19,366 nucleotides of DNA. Source: Rickettsiaceae bacterium. GTDB taxonomy: Bacteria > Pseudomonadota > Alphaproteobacteria > Rickettsiales > Rickettsiaceae. The stretch is from contig JAOMYS010000005.1 of NCBI GenBank assembly GCA_028372485.1, positions 1 through 19,366 on the forward strand, read 5' to 3'. Numbering within the stretch: position 1 is the first letter of the stretch; every line of letters starts with the position of its first letter. The notes under the pieces were generated by a model. It was not told where the DNA came from. It saw nothing but the letters and a program-made list of their open reading frames with translations, and ran no database searches. This document shows positions 6,628 to 13,882 of this stretch, in pieces. A program made the translations under genes and the position numbers.

Positions 6628-7455
6628 ATGGCTTTGAAGAAATATAATCCATCTACGCCATCTCAGAGAGGTTTGGTTCGTGTAGACAAGAGTGATTTAT
6701 TATGGAAGGGTAGGCCTTGTAAATCTCTTACTAAAGGCTTAACAAAGACTGGTGGTAGGAATAATCTTGGAAGAATGACTATGCGTCACAGAGGCGGTGG
6801 TCACAAGAGGTTGTATAGAATTATTGATTTTAAAAGGAATAAATTTGATATAGCAGCTACTGTGGAGCGCATAGAATATGATCCTAATAGAAGTGCTTAT
6901 ATTGCTTTTATTCGTTATGAGGATGATTCTCTTTCTTATATATTAGCTCCTGCTAAATTACCAGTTGGCAGTAAAATAGTTTCTGGCGATAACGCTGATA
7001 TAAGAACTGGCAACGCTTTGCCTTTGAAGAATATACCAGTTGGTACTATCGTTCATAATGTTGAGATGAAGCCTGGTAAAGGTGGTCAGATTGCAAGGTC
7101 TGCTGGTGCTTCTGTAAGTTTAGTTGGGAAGGATTCTGGTTATGCTCAGATCAAGTTGTCTTCTGGGGAGGTTCGTATGGTTCCTCTTGATTGTATGGCT
7201 ACTATAGGGGTGTTGTCTAATTCTGATAGGAAGAACACAAATATTGGTAAGGCTGGTAGGAGTAGATGGTTAGGTAGGCGCCCTCATGTTAGAGGTGTTG
7301 CTATGAATCCTGTTGATCACCCTCATGGTGGTGGTGAAGGAAAGACTTCTGGTGGTCGTCATCCGGTGACTCCTTGGGGTAAGCCTACAAAAGGTAAAAA
7401 GACTCGTAAAAATAAACTTACATCTAAGTTTATAATAAGAAGAAGAACTAAATAG
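6628..7455 (+). CDS. rplB: 50S ribosomal protein L2
   Basis: L2 is needed for subunit joining and peptidyl transferase activity. The 275-residue product shows RGGGHKRLYRIIDFKRNK near the N-terminus, the OB/SH3-like core, and MNPVDHPHGGGEGKTSGGRH near the C-terminus, including the conserved histidine linked to peptidyl transfer. Length matches the family. It abuts rplW with no gap, and its binding site is the G7 run 8 nt upstream, so translation is probably coupled. Confidence 0.98.
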   Translation: MALKKYNPSTPSQRGLVRVDKSDLLWKGRPCKSLTKGLTKTGGRNNLGRMTMRHRGGGHKRLYRIIDFKRNKFDIAATVERIEYDPNRSAYIAFIRYEDDSLSYILAPAKLPVGSKIVSGDNADIRTGNALPLKNIPVGTIVHNVEMKPGKGGQIARSAGASVSLVGKDSGYAQIKLSSGEVRMVPLDCMATIGVLSNSDRKNTNIGKAGRSRWLGRRPHVRGVAMNPVDHPHGGGEGKTSGGRHPVTPWGKPTKGKKTRKNKLTSKFIIRRRTK

Positions 7456-7466
7456 GTAGAAATTAT

Positions 7467-7745
7467 ATGGCACGTTCGGTTTGGAAGGGTCCTTTCGTTG
7501 ATGGCTATTTGCTGAAGAAGGTAGAGAAGGCGATGGAGTCCGGTAGGAAAGATGTAATTAAGACTTGGTCTAGAAGGTCAACTATTTTACCTAATTTTGT
7601 TGGTTATACGTTTGGTGTACATAATGGGCATAAATTTATTCCGGTTTTGGTTACTGAGGAAATGGTTGGTATGAAGTTGGGAGTTTTTTCTCCGACTCGT
7701 ACATATTATGGTCATGGTGCAGATAAAAAGGCTAAGAGAAAATAG
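7467..7745 (+). CDS. rpsS: 30S ribosomal protein S19
   Basis: S19 is a 30S head protein that contacts S13 and 23S helix 38. The 92-residue product begins MARSVWKGPFVDGYLLKK and contains KTWSRRSTILPNFVGYTF and the VHNGHKFIPV motif. Length is exactly typical. The ATG lies 11 nt after rplB with a modest AGG-containing site. Confidence 0.97.
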   Translation: MARSVWKGPFVDGYLLKKVEKAMESGRKDVIKTWSRRSTILPNFVGYTFGVHNGHKFIPVLVTEEMVGMKLGVFSPTRTYYGHGADKKAKRK

Positions 7746-7754
7746 TAGGTAAAG

Positions 7755-8102
7755 ATGAGTAATTTAGTAAATGCTTCAATAAAGCGCTTGAGAACTAGTT
7801 CTCAGAAGTTAAACTTAGTAACAGCTATGATTAGAAATATGAATGTTTCTGAGGCTCTTGTGCAGTTGGAATTTTCTCCGAAGCGTATAGCTGATGATGT
7901 AAAAAAGTGTTTACAATCAGCGATTGCGAATGCTGAAAATAATATGGGGCTTAATATTGATAATTTGGTAGTAAAATCTGCGACAGTTGGAAGGTCCATA
8001 GTAATGAAGAGGATGAGAGCTAGAGCAAGGGGAAGGAGCGCAAGGATTCAAAAGCCTTTTAGTAATTTATATATAACATTATCCGAAAGAGAGGAGAATT
8101 AA
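7755..8102 (+). CDS. rplV: 50S ribosomal protein L22
   Basis: L22 binds all domains of 23S rRNA and its beta-hairpin lines the exit tunnel. The 115-residue product contains KLNLVTAMIRNMNVSEAL, then the hairpin region GRSIVMKRMRARARGRSARI, where macrolide-resistance changes occur in other bacteria. The start follows AGTAGGTAAAG. The stop is one base before the rpsC ATG. Confidence 0.96.
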   Translation: MSNLVNASIKRLRTSSQKLNLVTAMIRNMNVSEALVQLEFSPKRIADDVKKCLQSAIANAENNMGLNIDNLVVKSATVGRSIVMKRMRARARGRSARIQKPFSNLYITLSEREEN

Positions 8103-8103
8103 T

Positions 8104-8754
8104 ATGGGTCAAAAAGTAAATCCCAATGGTTTTAGAATTGGACCTACATTGTATAAGAATTGGGATTCAATCTTGTATGCAAAAAAGGATTATGCTGAAA
8201 AGTTATTGCAAGATCTGAGGATTAGATCTTTAATAATGAAGCGTTATAAAGTTGCTCAAGTGGGTAGAGTGGTTATTCAAAGACCAAGTGGTAATGTATT
8301 GATTAATATACATGCTAAAAAACCAGGTGTTATTATTGGTAAAAGTGGATCTGATATTGAAAAATTGAAAAAGGATATACAGAAAATAGTCACTACTGGT
8401 GAATTATTCATTAATATTCATGAAGTTAAGAAGCCTGCTATTGATTCTACTATTGTTGCTCAAACTATTGCCCAACAATTGGAAAATCGTATATCCTTTC
8501 GAAAAGCCATGAAAACTGCAATTCAGAATTGCTTCAAACAGGGTGGAAAAGGTATTAAGGTTGCGTGCTCTGGTCGTTTAGGTGGTGCGGAGATTGCTAG
8601 GACTGAATGGTATAGAGAGGGCGTAGTGTCTTTGCATACGCTGCGTGCGGATGTTGATTACGGTACTGCTGAAGCTATTACCACATATGGCGTGATTGGC
8701 GTTAAAGTGTGGGTGTATAAGGGTGAGCACACCAAATACAAGAAAGTAATTTAA
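8104..8754 (+). CDS. rpsC: 30S ribosomal protein S3
   Basis: S3 lies at the mRNA entry channel and contributes to helicase activity of the 30S. The 216-residue product begins MGQKVNPNGFRIG, has the type II KH motif VIIGKSGSDIEKLK, and a C-terminal domain with GRLGGAEIARTEW. It is shorter than E. coli S3 because the variable C-terminal tail is missing, as is common in Rickettsiales. GAGGAG gives a strong ribosome binding site. Confidence 0.98.
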   Translation: MGQKVNPNGFRIGPTLYKNWDSILYAKKDYAEKLLQDLRIRSLIMKRYKVAQVGRVVIQRPSGNVLINIHAKKPGVIIGKSGSDIEKLKKDIQKIVTTGELFINIHEVKKPAIDSTIVAQTIAQQLENRISFRKAMKTAIQNCFKQGGKGIKVACSGRLGGAEIARTEWYREGVVSLHTLRADVDYGTAEAITTYGVIGVKVWVYKGEHTKYKKVI

Positions 8755-8771
8755 TTAAGTGAGATAATAGA

Positions 8772-9182
8772 ATGCTAGCTCCAAAGAAGCAAAAATTTAG
8801 AAAAGCTCATAAGGGTAGGGTGTCTTCCAAGGCTAAAGCTGGAACTATGCTTAGTTTTGGGGAATTTGGCTTGAAGTCTCTTGATGGTTTGCGCGTTACT
8901 GCAAGACAAATTGAGGCTGCTCGTCGTGCTGCTGTTAGGCATATGAAGAGGAAGGGTAAATTTACTATTAGAATTTTTCCAGATATACCTGTTTCTAAGA
9001 AGCCAAATGAAGTGCGTATGGGTAAAGGAAAGGGGGCGCCAGAATATTTTGCAGTTAGAGTATCTCCGGGAAGAATTATGTTTGAAATTGATGGTGTAAG
9101 TGAGGAGGCGGCTAGAGCTGCTTTAGATCTTGCGTCTGCAAAACTACCGGTTAGAACAAAAATAGTACGAAGATATGAGTAA
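8772..9182 (+). CDS. rplP: 50S ribosomal protein L16
   Basis: L16 helps organise the A-site tRNA pocket of the 50S. The 136-residue product starts MLAPKKQKFRKAHKGR and carries the central MGKGKGAPEYFAVRVSPGRI segment with the arginine that is hydroxylated in some bacteria. The ribosome binding site is weak. It overlaps rpmC by 8 nt, so rpmC translation probably depends on it. Confidence 0.97.
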   Translation: MLAPKKQKFRKAHKGRVSSKAKAGTMLSFGEFGLKSLDGLRVTARQIEAARRAAVRHMKRKGKFTIRIFPDIPVSKKPNEVRMGKGKGAPEYFAVRVSPGRIMFEIDGVSEEAARAALDLASAKLPVRTKIVRRYE

Positions 9183-9390
9183 ATCAGAAATTAAATCAAA
9201 AGACTTGGCTGCTTTAAGTATTGCGCAGTTGATAAAAGATTTTGCGTTGTTAAAGAAAGAGCTTTTTAATTTGAGATTTCAGAAGACTTTAGGTGAGCTT
9301 GCTAATACTAGTAGGTTTGCAAAAGTAAGAAAGGATATTGCAAGGATAAAAACTGAATTAACTAGAAGAAAAAGATTGGAGCAAAAATAG
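9175..9390 (+). CDS. rpmC: 50S ribosomal protein L29
   Basis: L29 is a small helical-hairpin protein at the tunnel exit next to L23. The 71 residues are two amphipathic helices with the family pattern LKKELFNLRFQKTLGELANT, followed by a basic KVRKDIARIKTELTRR stretch. The ATG lies inside the end of rplP (8-nt overlap). The stop abuts the rpsQ ATG. Confidence 0.95.
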   Translation: MSKSEIKSKDLAALSIAQLIKDFALLKKELFNLRFQKTLGELANTSRFAKVRKDIARIKTELTRRKRLEQK

Positions 9391-9618
9391 ATGCCAAAGA
9401 GAATTTTACAAGGTACTGTTGAAAGTGCAAAAAGTGATAAGACAGTGTCTGTAATGGTGGAGAGGAGATTTAAACATCTTCTATATAAGAAAATTATAAA
9501 AAGATCCACTAAGTATGCTGCACACGATGCGGATTCTAAATGTAAGGTGGGTGATCGTGTTAAGATACAAGAGTGTCGTCCTATGTCTAAGACAAAATCT
9601 TGGATCGTTATTGACTAA
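9391..9618 (+). CDS. rpsQ: 30S ribosomal protein S17
   Basis: S17 is a primary 16S-binding OB-fold protein. The 75-residue product begins MPKRILQGTVESAKSDKTVS, then has VERRFKHLLYKKIIKRSTKY and the signature GDRVKIQECRPMSKTKSW. GGAG lies 9 nt before the ATG, inside rpmC. It is the last gene of the S10 cluster, and the 70-base gap after it may hold an internal promoter. Confidence 0.96.
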   Translation: MPKRILQGTVESAKSDKTVSVMVERRFKHLLYKKIIKRSTKYAAHDADSKCKVGDRVKIQECRPMSKTKSWIVID

Positions 9619-9625
9619 TAACTCG

Positions 9626-9654
9626 TTGACTTTCTAAGGTAATTTCTATATTTT
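9626..9654 (+). promoter_or_regulatory. candidate internal promoter before rplN
   Basis: TTGACT (9626-9631) and TATTTT (9649-9654) are separated by 17 nt. TATATT at 9647 is an alternative -10 with a 15-nt spacer. The pair lies in the 70-bp gap between rpsQ and rplN, the boundary of the S10 and spc clusters, where E. coli has the spc promoter. Confidence 0.4.
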
Positions 9655-9688
9655 GTCTTGAGTAAAATAAATATACAAGAATTGAATT

Positions 9689-10057
9689 ATGATTCAAATG
9701 CAAAGTGCACTTAAGGTTGCTGATAACTCTGGTGCAAAAAAGGTTACATGTATCAAGGTGCTGGGTGGTTCAAATCACATGATTGCTGGCTGTGGAGATG
9801 TGATTGTAGTGTCTGTAAAGGCTGCCATTCCTAATGGTAAAATCAAGAAGGGGGAAGTTCATAGGGCTCTTATAGTACGTAGTAAAAAGGGTGTTAGAAG
9901 ACCTGATGGTAGTACTATACAATTCGATTCGAATTCAGTTGTTCTTGTGAATAAACAAAATGAGCCTCTTGCTACGAGAGTATTTGGTCCGGTGCCAAGG
10001 GAATTGAGAGGTAAGGGGTTTATGAAAATAATTTCTCTTGCGGAAGAGGTAATTTAG
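9689..10057 (+). CDS. rplN: 50S ribosomal protein L14
   Basis: L14 lies at the subunit interface and binds the silencing factor RsfS. The 122-residue product starts MIQMQSALKVADNSGAKKV, contains AIPNGKIKKGEVHRALIVR and ends in FMKIISLAEEVI, all diagnostic. Length is exactly typical. No good Shine-Dalgarno sequence is visible before the ATG. It heads the spc cluster, and rplX starts at the next base after its stop. Confidence 0.97.
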   Translation: MIQMQSALKVADNSGAKKVTCIKVLGGSNHMIAGCGDVIVVSVKAAIPNGKIKKGEVHRALIVRSKKGVRRPDGSTIQFDSNSVVLVNKQNEPLATRVFGPVPRELRGKGFMKIISLAEEVI

Positions 10058-10387
10058 ATGAATAAATTAAAGGTAAAAAAGGGTGATCGTGTAAAGGTGA
10101 TCACTGGTGGAAGTAAGGGTAAAGTCGGTGATGTCTTGAAGGTTTTTCCTGATGATCGTAAGTTGATAGTTTCCGGGGTTAATTTGGTAAAAAAGCACAC
10201 TAAGCCTACTCAAAATAGTGAAGGTGGTATTGTGCAAAAGGAGTTGCCCATTCATATATCAAATGTGAGCCACGTTGATCCAAAGACAAGTGATATTACC
10301 AAGATTGGGTATAAAACTCTTGATGGTGGTAAAAAGGTGAGATTTGCAAAAAAATCTGGAGAAATAATTTCTAAGGAAGGTAAGTAA
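10058..10387 (+). CDS. rplX: 50S ribosomal protein L24
   Basis: L24 is an assembly-initiating protein bound near the 5' end of 23S rRNA. The 109-residue product has an N-terminal KOW motif (KKGDRVKVITGGSKGKVGDV) and the conserved VNLVKKHTKPTQNSEGGI. AGAGG just upstream lies inside rplN. The stop TAA shares its last base with the rplE ATG (TAATG), a classic reinitiation junction. Confidence 0.96.
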   Translation: MNKLKVKKGDRVKVITGGSKGKVGDVLKVFPDDRKLIVSGVNLVKKHTKPTQNSEGGIVQKELPIHISNVSHVDPKTSDITKIGYKTLDGGKKVRFAKKSGEIISKEGK

Positions 10388-10929
10388 TGTTGCAAAGATT
10401 TAAAGAGCTTTATAGTAAGAACATTAAGGATGCTTTGCAGAAGCAGTTTAATTATTCAAATCAACATCAGATACCAAAGCTTTCTAAAGTTGTGATTAAC
10501 ATGGGTGTTGGTGATGCTGTTTCCGATTCTAAGGTAGTAAATCATGCGGTCAATGATTTAACTGCTATTACTGGCCAAAAGCCTTATATTACTTATGCTA
10601 AACAATCCATAGCTGCGTTTAAGCTTCGTGAAGGGATGAAAATAGGTTGTAAGGCTACAATTAGAAGGGACAGAATGTATGATTTTCTGGAAAGACTTGT
10701 AATTGTTGCTCTTCCTAGGGTGAAAGAATTTAGAGGGTTTTCTGTTAAGAGTTTTGATGGTAGGGGGAATATTACCTTTGGTATTAAAGAACATATCGTG
10801 TTTCCAGAGATTAATTACGATAAGATTGATAAGATCAGGGGAATGGATATTACGATAGTCACTACTGCTAGAACTGATGAAGAAGCAAAGGCTCTTTTGT
10901 CTGGGTTTAATATTCCATTTTATAATTAA
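10387..10929 (+). CDS. rplE: 50S ribosomal protein L5
   Basis: L5 binds 5S rRNA in the central protuberance and touches P-site tRNA. The 180-residue product contains PKLSKVVINMGVGDA, the KLREGMKIGCKATIRRDRMY region, and FPEINYDKIDKIRGMDITIV near the C-terminus. Length is typical. It overlaps rplX by one base and has AAGG about 6 nt before the ATG. Confidence 0.97.
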   Translation: MLQRFKELYSKNIKDALQKQFNYSNQHQIPKLSKVVINMGVGDAVSDSKVVNHAVNDLTAITGQKPYITYAKQSIAAFKLREGMKIGCKATIRRDRMYDFLERLVIVALPRVKEFRGFSVKSFDGRGNITFGIKEHIVFPEINYDKIDKIRGMDITIVTTARTDEEAKALLSGFNIPFYN

Positions 10930-10945
10930 AGAATAAGTAGAAGAT

Positions 10946-11251
10946 ATGGCAAAAAGTGGTTCCGTGCAAAGAAATGACAAAAGAAAGAGGTTAGTTGCTT
11001 CTTTTAAGTCGAAAAGAGATGAGTTGTCTAAGGAGATTCACAAGAAGGATTTGCCTTTAGAAGAGAGGTTCGCCTTGGTTGTAAAATTAGCAAAGCTACC
11101 AAGGAACTCTGCTTCCAATAGAGTGAGAAATAGATGTGCCTTGACTGGTAGACCTAGGGGGTATCACCGTAAAATGGGTTTGTCTCGTAATATGTTGAGA
11201 GCTTTGGCTGCCGAGGGTTTGTTGCCAGGTGTTGTGAAATCTAGCTGGTAA
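10946..11251 (+). CDS. rpsN: 30S ribosomal protein S14 (long, zinc-free form)
   Basis: S14 belongs to the 30S head. At 101 residues this is the long form without the CXXC zinc ribbon. It has RFALVVKLAKLPRNSASNR, then RNRCALTGRPRGYHRKMGLS and the closing GLLPGVVKSSW. The zinc-free form matches alphaproteobacterial practice. A weak AGAAG precedes the ATG. Confidence 0.97.
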   Translation: MAKSGSVQRNDKRKRLVASFKSKRDELSKEIHKKDLPLEERFALVVKLAKLPRNSASNRVRNRCALTGRPRGYHRKMGLSRNMLRALAAEGLLPGVVKSSW

Positions 11252-11270
11252 TTAAAAGGAGATTATTATT

Positions 11271-11663
11271 ATGTCGATGTCAGATAATGTTGCGGATATG
11301 TTGACTAGGATTAGAAATGGACAGAAAAGCAGGTTACTTAATGTAGCTTTGCCACTGTCTAAGTTAAAATGTACAATTCTTGATGCGTTGAAGAATGAGG
11401 GATATATTGTAGATTATAAGAAAGATATCAAAAGTAATGAACTTGATGTTACTTTGAAATATTCGTCTGTTGGTGATCCTGCTATATGTCAAATTCACAG
11501 GGTGTCAAAACCTGGTAAGAGAGCTTACTCTTCGATTGGTGATTTGCCTAGTTATTTTAATAATATGGGTATTCATATTTTATCTACATCTCAAGGTGTG
11601 ATGTCTGATAGAGAGGCTAAGAAGCGCAATATCGGCGGTGAAGTAATTTGTAAAGTATTTTAG
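11271..11663 (+). CDS. rpsH: 30S ribosomal protein S8
   Basis: S8 is a primary binder of the 16S central domain and, in E. coli, represses the spc operon. The 130-residue product has DNVADMLTRIRNGQ at its start and STSQGVMSDREAKKRNIGGE at its end. Two ATGs stand six bases apart. I chose the first because AAAGGAG is about 9 nt away from it and 15 nt from the second. Confidence 0.97.
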   Translation: MSMSDNVADMLTRIRNGQKSRLLNVALPLSKLKCTILDALKNEGYIVDYKKDIKSNELDVTLKYSSVGDPAICQIHRVSKPGKRAYSSIGDLPSYFNNMGIHILSTSQGVMSDREAKKRNIGGEVICKVF

Positions 11664-11671
11664 AGTGTGAG

Positions 11672-12205
11672 ATGTCAAGAGTAGGAAAAGTTCCAGTTTC
11701 AATTCCAGAAAGTGTGACGTTTGAAGTATCTGGTCTTAACGTGAAAGTGCAAGGTCCCAAGGGTGTTTTGACAAAAGCATTTGCTGGTCAGATTGCTATA
11801 GAGAGGCAAGATTCAAAGATTTTGGTGAAGCCTACTGGTGATACTGTGGAAGCGAGGGCTATGTGGGGTACTGCAAGAAGTATCATTAATGGAATGGTTA
11901 TTGGTGTGACTTCTGGTTTTCAGGAAGAATTAGAGGTGAACGGAGTTGGTTATAGAGCGTCTGTTAAAGGTAATTACCTGAACTTAACTTTAGGAAAGAG
12001 TCATAATACTAAGATAGAAATTCCTGCTGATATAAAGGTTACTACTCCCAAGCAGAATATTATTGTTCTAGATTCTTCTGATAAAGAGAAGTTAGGTCAG
12101 TATGTAGCTACGATTCGTAATCAAAGACCTCCTGAGCCTTATAAAGGTAAAGGGATAAGACGCAAGGGTGAGTATGTCCAAAGAAAAGAAGGTAAGAAGG
12201 GTTAA
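11672..12205 (+). CDS. rplF: 50S ribosomal protein L6
   Basis: L6 lies near the factor-binding site beside the sarcin-ricin loop. The 177-residue product is a tandem repeat of two similar domains, beginning MSRVGKVPVSIPESVTFEV. The family signature RPPEPYKGKGIRRKGEYV lies near the C-terminus. GAGTGAG forms the binding site only 8 nt after the rpsH stop. Confidence 0.97.
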   Translation: MSRVGKVPVSIPESVTFEVSGLNVKVQGPKGVLTKAFAGQIAIERQDSKILVKPTGDTVEARAMWGTARSIINGMVIGVTSGFQEELEVNGVGYRASVKGNYLNLTLGKSHNTKIEIPADIKVTTPKQNIIVLDSSDKEKLGQYVATIRNQRPPEPYKGKGIRRKGEYVQRKEGKKG

Positions 12206-12209
12206 TTAG

Positions 12210-12566
12210 ATGAGTACAAATAGTTATAGTTTCAAGAAAAGAAGCGATAGAGTAAGGACAAAGCTAAGAAAGGTATCTACTAGAAATAGATTGTCTGTAT
12301 TTAAGTCTGGTCGTCATATATATGCTCAAATTATTGATGATTCTACTTCAAGAACGATAGTTTCTGCTTCTACTTTGGATAAAACCATAAGAAAAACTTC
12401 CAAATCTAATTGTAGTATTGAATTTGCTACTAAGGTTGGAAAATTAATTGCAGAACGTGCCGAAGCAAAGTCGATAAATCTTGTCGCTTTTGATAAAGGT
12501 GGACATAAATATCATGGTGTTATAAAAGCTCTTGCTGATGAAGCAAGGAAGAAGTTACAATTTTAA
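12210..12566 (+). CDS. rplR: 50S ribosomal protein L18
   Basis: L18 carries 5S rRNA into the central protuberance with L5. The 118-residue product has a basic N-terminus (RSDRVRTKLRKVSTRNRLSV), then SGRHIYAQIID, and ends with FDKGGHKYHGVIKALADEAR, all family hallmarks. AGAAGG about 10 nt before the ATG lies inside rplF. Confidence 0.97.
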   Translation: MSTNSYSFKKRSDRVRTKLRKVSTRNRLSVFKSGRHIYAQIIDDSTSRTIVSASTLDKTIRKTSKSNCSIEFATKVGKLIAERAEAKSINLVAFDKGGHKYHGVIKALADEARKKLQF

Positions 12567-12577
12567 TAGGAAAATAG

Positions 12578-13111
12578 ATGTCTAAAAATTTAAATAATTC
12601 TGATGCTATAACTGAAGATTTGGTTCACGTCAATAGAGTAACAAAAGTTGTAAAAGGAGGGCGTAATTTTTCTTTTGCTGCTCTTGTAGTGGTAGGTGAT
12701 GAAAATGGTAAAGTAGGTTACGGAAATGGTAAAGCAAAAGAGGTAACAGAAGCTCGTGCAAAGGCTACAAAGGATGCAAGGGGTAATATGATATCTGTTC
12801 CATTGTATCAAGGAAGAACGATACATCATGATGCGTATGGAAGAAGTGGTGCTGCGAAGGTTATTTTAAGACGAGCTCCTGCTGGTACGGGTGTTATTGC
12901 TGGTGGTTCTTTGAGACCGATATTTAACCGTTTAGGAGTGCAGGATATAGTTGCAAAATCTTTGGGATCTTCCAATCCTAATTCTATGATTGCTGCAGCA
13001 ATGAATGCCCTGCAAAACTTGAGTTCTCCGAAGTCCATTGCTAACAGAAGAGGTCTGAATATTTCTGATTTGTCTGTTAGCTCAGTGAATTCTGTGAGTG
13101 TTGAGGATTAG
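12578..13111 (+). CDS. rpsE: 30S ribosomal protein S5
   Basis: S5 is at the mRNA entry site and affects decoding accuracy. The 177-residue product has the double-stranded-RNA-binding-like N-terminal domain (VNRVTKVVKGGRNFSFAALV, VGYGNGKAKEV) and the C-terminal fold with RRAPAGTGVIAGGSLRPI. The spectinomycin-loop region looks ordinary. TAGGAAAATAG gives a good binding site. Confidence 0.97.
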   Translation: MSKNLNNSDAITEDLVHVNRVTKVVKGGRNFSFAALVVVGDENGKVGYGNGKAKEVTEARAKATKDARGNMISVPLYQGRTIHHDAYGRSGAAKVILRRAPAGTGVIAGGSLRPIFNRLGVQDIVAKSLGSSNPNSMIAAAMNALQNLSSPKSIANRRGLNISDLSVSSVNSVSVED

Positions 13112-13134
13112 AAGATTAAATTAGCGTAAACAAT

Positions 13135-13338
13135 ATGTCTACAAAAACTGAGAAGAAAAAAGTTATCAAGGTTACAAGAATTAGTAGCGTTATAGGGCGT
13201 CCAGCTGATCAGCGTGGTACTCTAGTTGGTTTGGGGTTGAATAAGATAGGTGCTTCAAGGATTCTCGAGGATACTCCGTCTATTAGAGGGATGATTAATA
13301 AGGTTAAGCATTTAATTAATGTGGAATCGAATAATTAG
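13135..13338 (+). CDS. rpmD: 50S ribosomal protein L30
   Basis: L30 is a small non-essential-type 50S protein. The 67-residue product has a lysine-rich start, then VTRISSVIGRPADQRGTLVG and LGLNKIGASRILEDTPSIRG, typical of bacterial L30. No clear Shine-Dalgarno sequence precedes the ATG. It lies in its usual place between rpsE and rplO. Confidence 0.95.
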   Translation: MSTKTEKKKVIKVTRISSVIGRPADQRGTLVGLGLNKIGASRILEDTPSIRGMINKVKHLINVESNN

Positions 13339-13346
13339 AAAAAGTT

Positions 13347-13802
13347 ATGAATATGGAATTAAATGGTTTAGCAAATATATCTGGCTCTAAAAAGACTAGA
13401 AAGAGGGTCGGTAGAGGTATTGGCAGTGGTTCTGGCAAGACATGTGGAAGGGGTGTGAAAGGTCAGAAATCCAGGTCTGGTGTCGCCATTAAAACAGAAG
13501 GTGGGCAGATGCCATTGATTAAGCGTTTGCCTAAGAGGGGATTTAATTCTTCTAAATCGATAGATTACACGTTGATAAGTATATGTGATGTTGAGGTTTT
13601 GATAGACATGAAGTCTATAGATGTGAAAGCTGCTATTAATAAGGAATTACTTTTGAGTATTGGTTATATTAGTAATATAAAAACTCCAGTGAAACTTCTT
13701 GGTGGTATTGATAAGATCAGTCATAAATTGACCATAGAGTTAGATGCTTACTCAGCTAGTGCTAAGTCTGTTATAGAAAAAGCTGGTGGTAAAGCGCTGT
13801 AG
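13347..13802 (+). CDS. rplO: 50S ribosomal protein L15
   Basis: L15 is a late assembly protein contacting many 23S helices. The 151-residue product shows the glycine/arginine-rich N-terminal signature RVGRGIGSGSGKTCGRGVKG, then GGQMPLIKRLPKRGF, and a C-terminal domain ending SVIEKAGGKAL. Two ATGs (13347 and 13353) are possible. Neither has a strong binding site, and the first is used here by convention. Confidence 0.95.
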   Translation: MNMELNGLANISGSKKTRKRVGRGIGSGSGKTCGRGVKGQKSRSGVAIKTEGGQMPLIKRLPKRGFNSSKSIDYTLISICDVEVLIDMKSIDVKAAINKELLLSIGYISNIKTPVKLLGGIDKISHKLTIELDAYSASAKSVIEKAGGKAL

Positions 13803-13817
13803 TCAATTTATTTTTAG

Positions 13818-13851
13818 CATGTAGTATGTGTTTTGTGCAATCTACTATGTG
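13818..13851 (+). other. stem-loop in the rplO-secY gap
   Basis: CATGTAGTA (13818-13826) and TACTATGTG (13843-13851) form nine pairs including two G-U, around a 16-nt loop. No T run follows, so it is not a standard terminator. It could be a processing or stability element between the ribosomal and secretion genes, or chance in AT-rich DNA. Confidence 0.3.
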
Positions 13852-13882
13852 AAAGACTATATAAAAAGGAAGATATAATACG

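Noticed and set aside
10558..10980. 140-codon minus-strand frame opposite rplE and rpsN
   Set aside because: It is entirely antisense to two well-supported ribosomal genes, and its composition is what their codon use produces on the other strand.
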